The notes under the pieces: generated by a model
The model's database searches: none
What the model was told of the DNA's origin: nothing
What the model saw: the letters and a program-made list of their open reading frames with translations, nothing else
In this document: one piece after another, positions 62,760-64,000 of the stretch
How positions within the stretch are numbered: the stretch's first letter is position 1
Layout: each line of letters opens with the position of its first letter
Program-made: the position numbers and the translations under genes
DNA from: Glandiceps talaboti
Lineage: Eukaryota; Hemichordata; Enteropneusta; Spengelidae
Assembly (NCBI RefSeq): GCF_964340395.1
Contig: NC_135560.1
Location: 14,155,098-14,219,097, forward strand
Direction of reading: 5' to 3'
DNA length: 64,000 bases

Positions 62760-63368
62760 GTAGGCACGTCGAATACATTTAGAGTCATTTTTTTATCAAT
62801 ACCGGTTCACCGTTAATGATTTAATGCAAAGTTTGACAACTGGACTATGCACCCTTCTTATTGTGTGATTTGTTGTTGTGTATTCTGCAATTTCCTGCTT
62901 CTTTCATCCGTTATAATGACGGATATCACCAATAGTTCATGACCCAAACACATAACTTACCAAATGACCCCAAAATGTGTGAAAACCAATCGCTCAACCA
63001 ACACTTATAAACCAATTGACCTATACATGATGCACAGCGAACATTTGCTTCCACTAATCAATGTCCACCCGTCCATAAATTCCCCCTTTGTTCTTTGTTG
63101 TTGTTTTTCAAGTTAAATTATCCTGTTTTAATTATATTTTTGCTGTTTTTTTTTAACAGGGAAGACTTCGTGACATTTCCTGTCGAGAAACCTTCTCCCA
63201 TAAGACGATCAGGAGAGATCGAAGCTTTACACGGACCAATGGATCTCCGTACTTCGTATGGTAACGACTTTACTGAAAAGGAAATAACACCAAGATCTTA
63301 CATTAAGTATTCGGACTCACTCGGAATGAAGCATGCTCCTAAATTTAACGCTAATCCAACATACAAAG
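62589..63368 (+). CDS. SAXO/FAM154-like microtubule-associated protein, two internal exons (partial)
   Basis: Two exons, 62589-62759 and 63160-63368, spliced GT-AG and in frame across the junction (STTQ then REDF), encode about 126 residues. They show about three spaced repeats: FKGVTEYNSTF...ESFKPIP, then GAMELSTTQREDFVTF, then GPMDLRTSYGNDFTEKEI. The pattern F-x-G-x-T-x-Y, KP, T-T-x-R-x-DF and TSY-x-x-DF at about 30-residue spacing is that of the Mn modules in SAXO1/SAXO2 (FAM154) and MAP6 proteins, which stabilise axonemal and other cold-stable microtubules. A basic stretch (GRRGRRRRF) precedes the first module. Neither start nor stop is in the recognised part; the preceding exon must donate two bases of a codon. 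Other microtubule proteins with EY...F repeats (MDM1) are an alternative. Confidence 0.6.
63160..63368 (+). CDS. SAXO-like exon ii
   Basis: Polypyrimidine-rich acceptor (TTTTTTTTTAACAG), donor CAAAG/GTAAAA; 209 nt, ending after one base of a codon. It encodes EDFVTFPVEKPSP, MDLRTSYGNDF and KYSDSLGMKHAPKF. Confidence 0.7.
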
Positions 63369-64000
63369 GTAAAAAGAAACGCTTTAATAGTATTGTCTTC
63401 GTGTTTGAATGCGCCCAGGGCTCAGGTTTTGACTAGGGGGGAAATGTCACAAAACAGTACCAAAGGTTTTGAGATCGGATCACTTCATCTTGATATTATA
63501 ATGTAACAGTACACTACACTTTGAATTCAAGATTACTATAACGGTTCACATCTCTTTTAAATCTGAAATAGTGTCGGCTTGGCCTCACCAGTTTTAGAAG
63601 TACGGTTACCTAAGCCATGGCCAACGTATGCATCGGAAAGACACATCGATGATACTTTTTTGCTTTTCTTCTTTTTTTTACTTAAAAAAAAAACTTTTAC
63701 TGTTTAGGCTTAGTTTTGACAGTTTTTGTTTTTTTTGTGTTTAAATTTGAATTTTAAGTTTGAGACGGCACACAATTTTAAATTTAAATTTAATGTAGAT
63801 TTGGCAACTATCGTGAGTTTTTCCGCTATGTATTGCTTTCTGCCCATCTACAACTGTAAATGTGACAATGTGACAAAGAACAACTTAATTGCCTGGGGCT
63901 TGGAGGGGGATATTCCCATTGAAAAGCTATGTATAGACAAGATAGTATGTATCGCCCAAAGGGGTTTACTGTTTGACCATGTGCTGTCTCAAAGGGGATT
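63369..64000 (+). other. Intron of the SAXO-like gene; no further exon recognised
   Basis: AT-rich with T and A runs. A frame open from about 63800 to the window end follows an AG, but its translation does not resemble Mn modules. Confidence 0.45.

Noticed and set aside
63800-64000. Open frame to the window end as a third SAXO-like exon
   Set aside because: It follows an AG in a usable phase but encodes no Mn-like module; about 200 open bases can occur by chance.

Overview
Animal (metazoan) nuclear DNA: AT-rich, with multi-exon genes that have clear GT-AG splice sites, long introns, many microsatellites, several families of small inverted-repeat transposons (MITEs) and one SINE. Nothing in the sequence fixes the species. 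The gene content and repeat style fit a marine invertebrate deuterostome or lophotrochozoan, but that is a guess. There are no rRNA genes, CRISPR arrays or bacterial operons.

Three paralogous genes of the chondroitin sulfate synthase family (CHSY/CHPF; type II Golgi glycosyltransferases with an N-terminal beta-1,3-glucuronosyltransferase domain and a C-terminal beta-1,4-GalNAc-transferase domain) dominate the window. Gene A (+) enters from the left; only its last coding exon (2839-4377) is inside, and its GalNAc-transferase motifs are intact. Gene B (-, coding 10652-18960, six coding exons, 689 aa) keeps the N-terminal DDD site, but its C-terminal domain has lost the DVD, ED and HP motifs. 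Gene C (+, 50486-54817, four exons, 719 aa) has lost the acidic metal-binding site in the N-terminal domain and most of it in the C-terminal one. A and B are tail to tail. B and C appear head to head around a CpG-rich, CRE-containing stretch near 49.65-50.48 kb, with a candidate non-coding first exon of B about 30.7 kb upstream of its start codon. The cluster reads as one apparently active enzyme plus two partial or dead partners, comparable in logic to the vertebrate CHSY/CHPF co-polymerases but with a different pattern of loss.

Between 19 and 49.6 kb I recognise no coding exon. The stretch holds repeats: minisatellite arrays with 105-135 bp periods (31.0, 34.4, 40.3 and 42.4 kb), a short-period array (21.5 kb), a SINE with clear target-site duplication (26.45 kb), MITEs (36.8, 37.3 and 46.3 kb) and microsatellites. 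Gene B's introns also carry foldback elements, and intron 3 holds an unusual tandem array made of degenerate copies of the 3' part of B's own exon 3.

Right of gene C (54.8-62.6 kb) is intergenic or intronic sequence with large GTAT, ATCT and TC microsatellites. At 62589-63368 two exons encode repeats resembling the microtubule-binding Mn modules of SAXO/FAM154 axonemal proteins. Both ends of that gene are missing or unrecognised.
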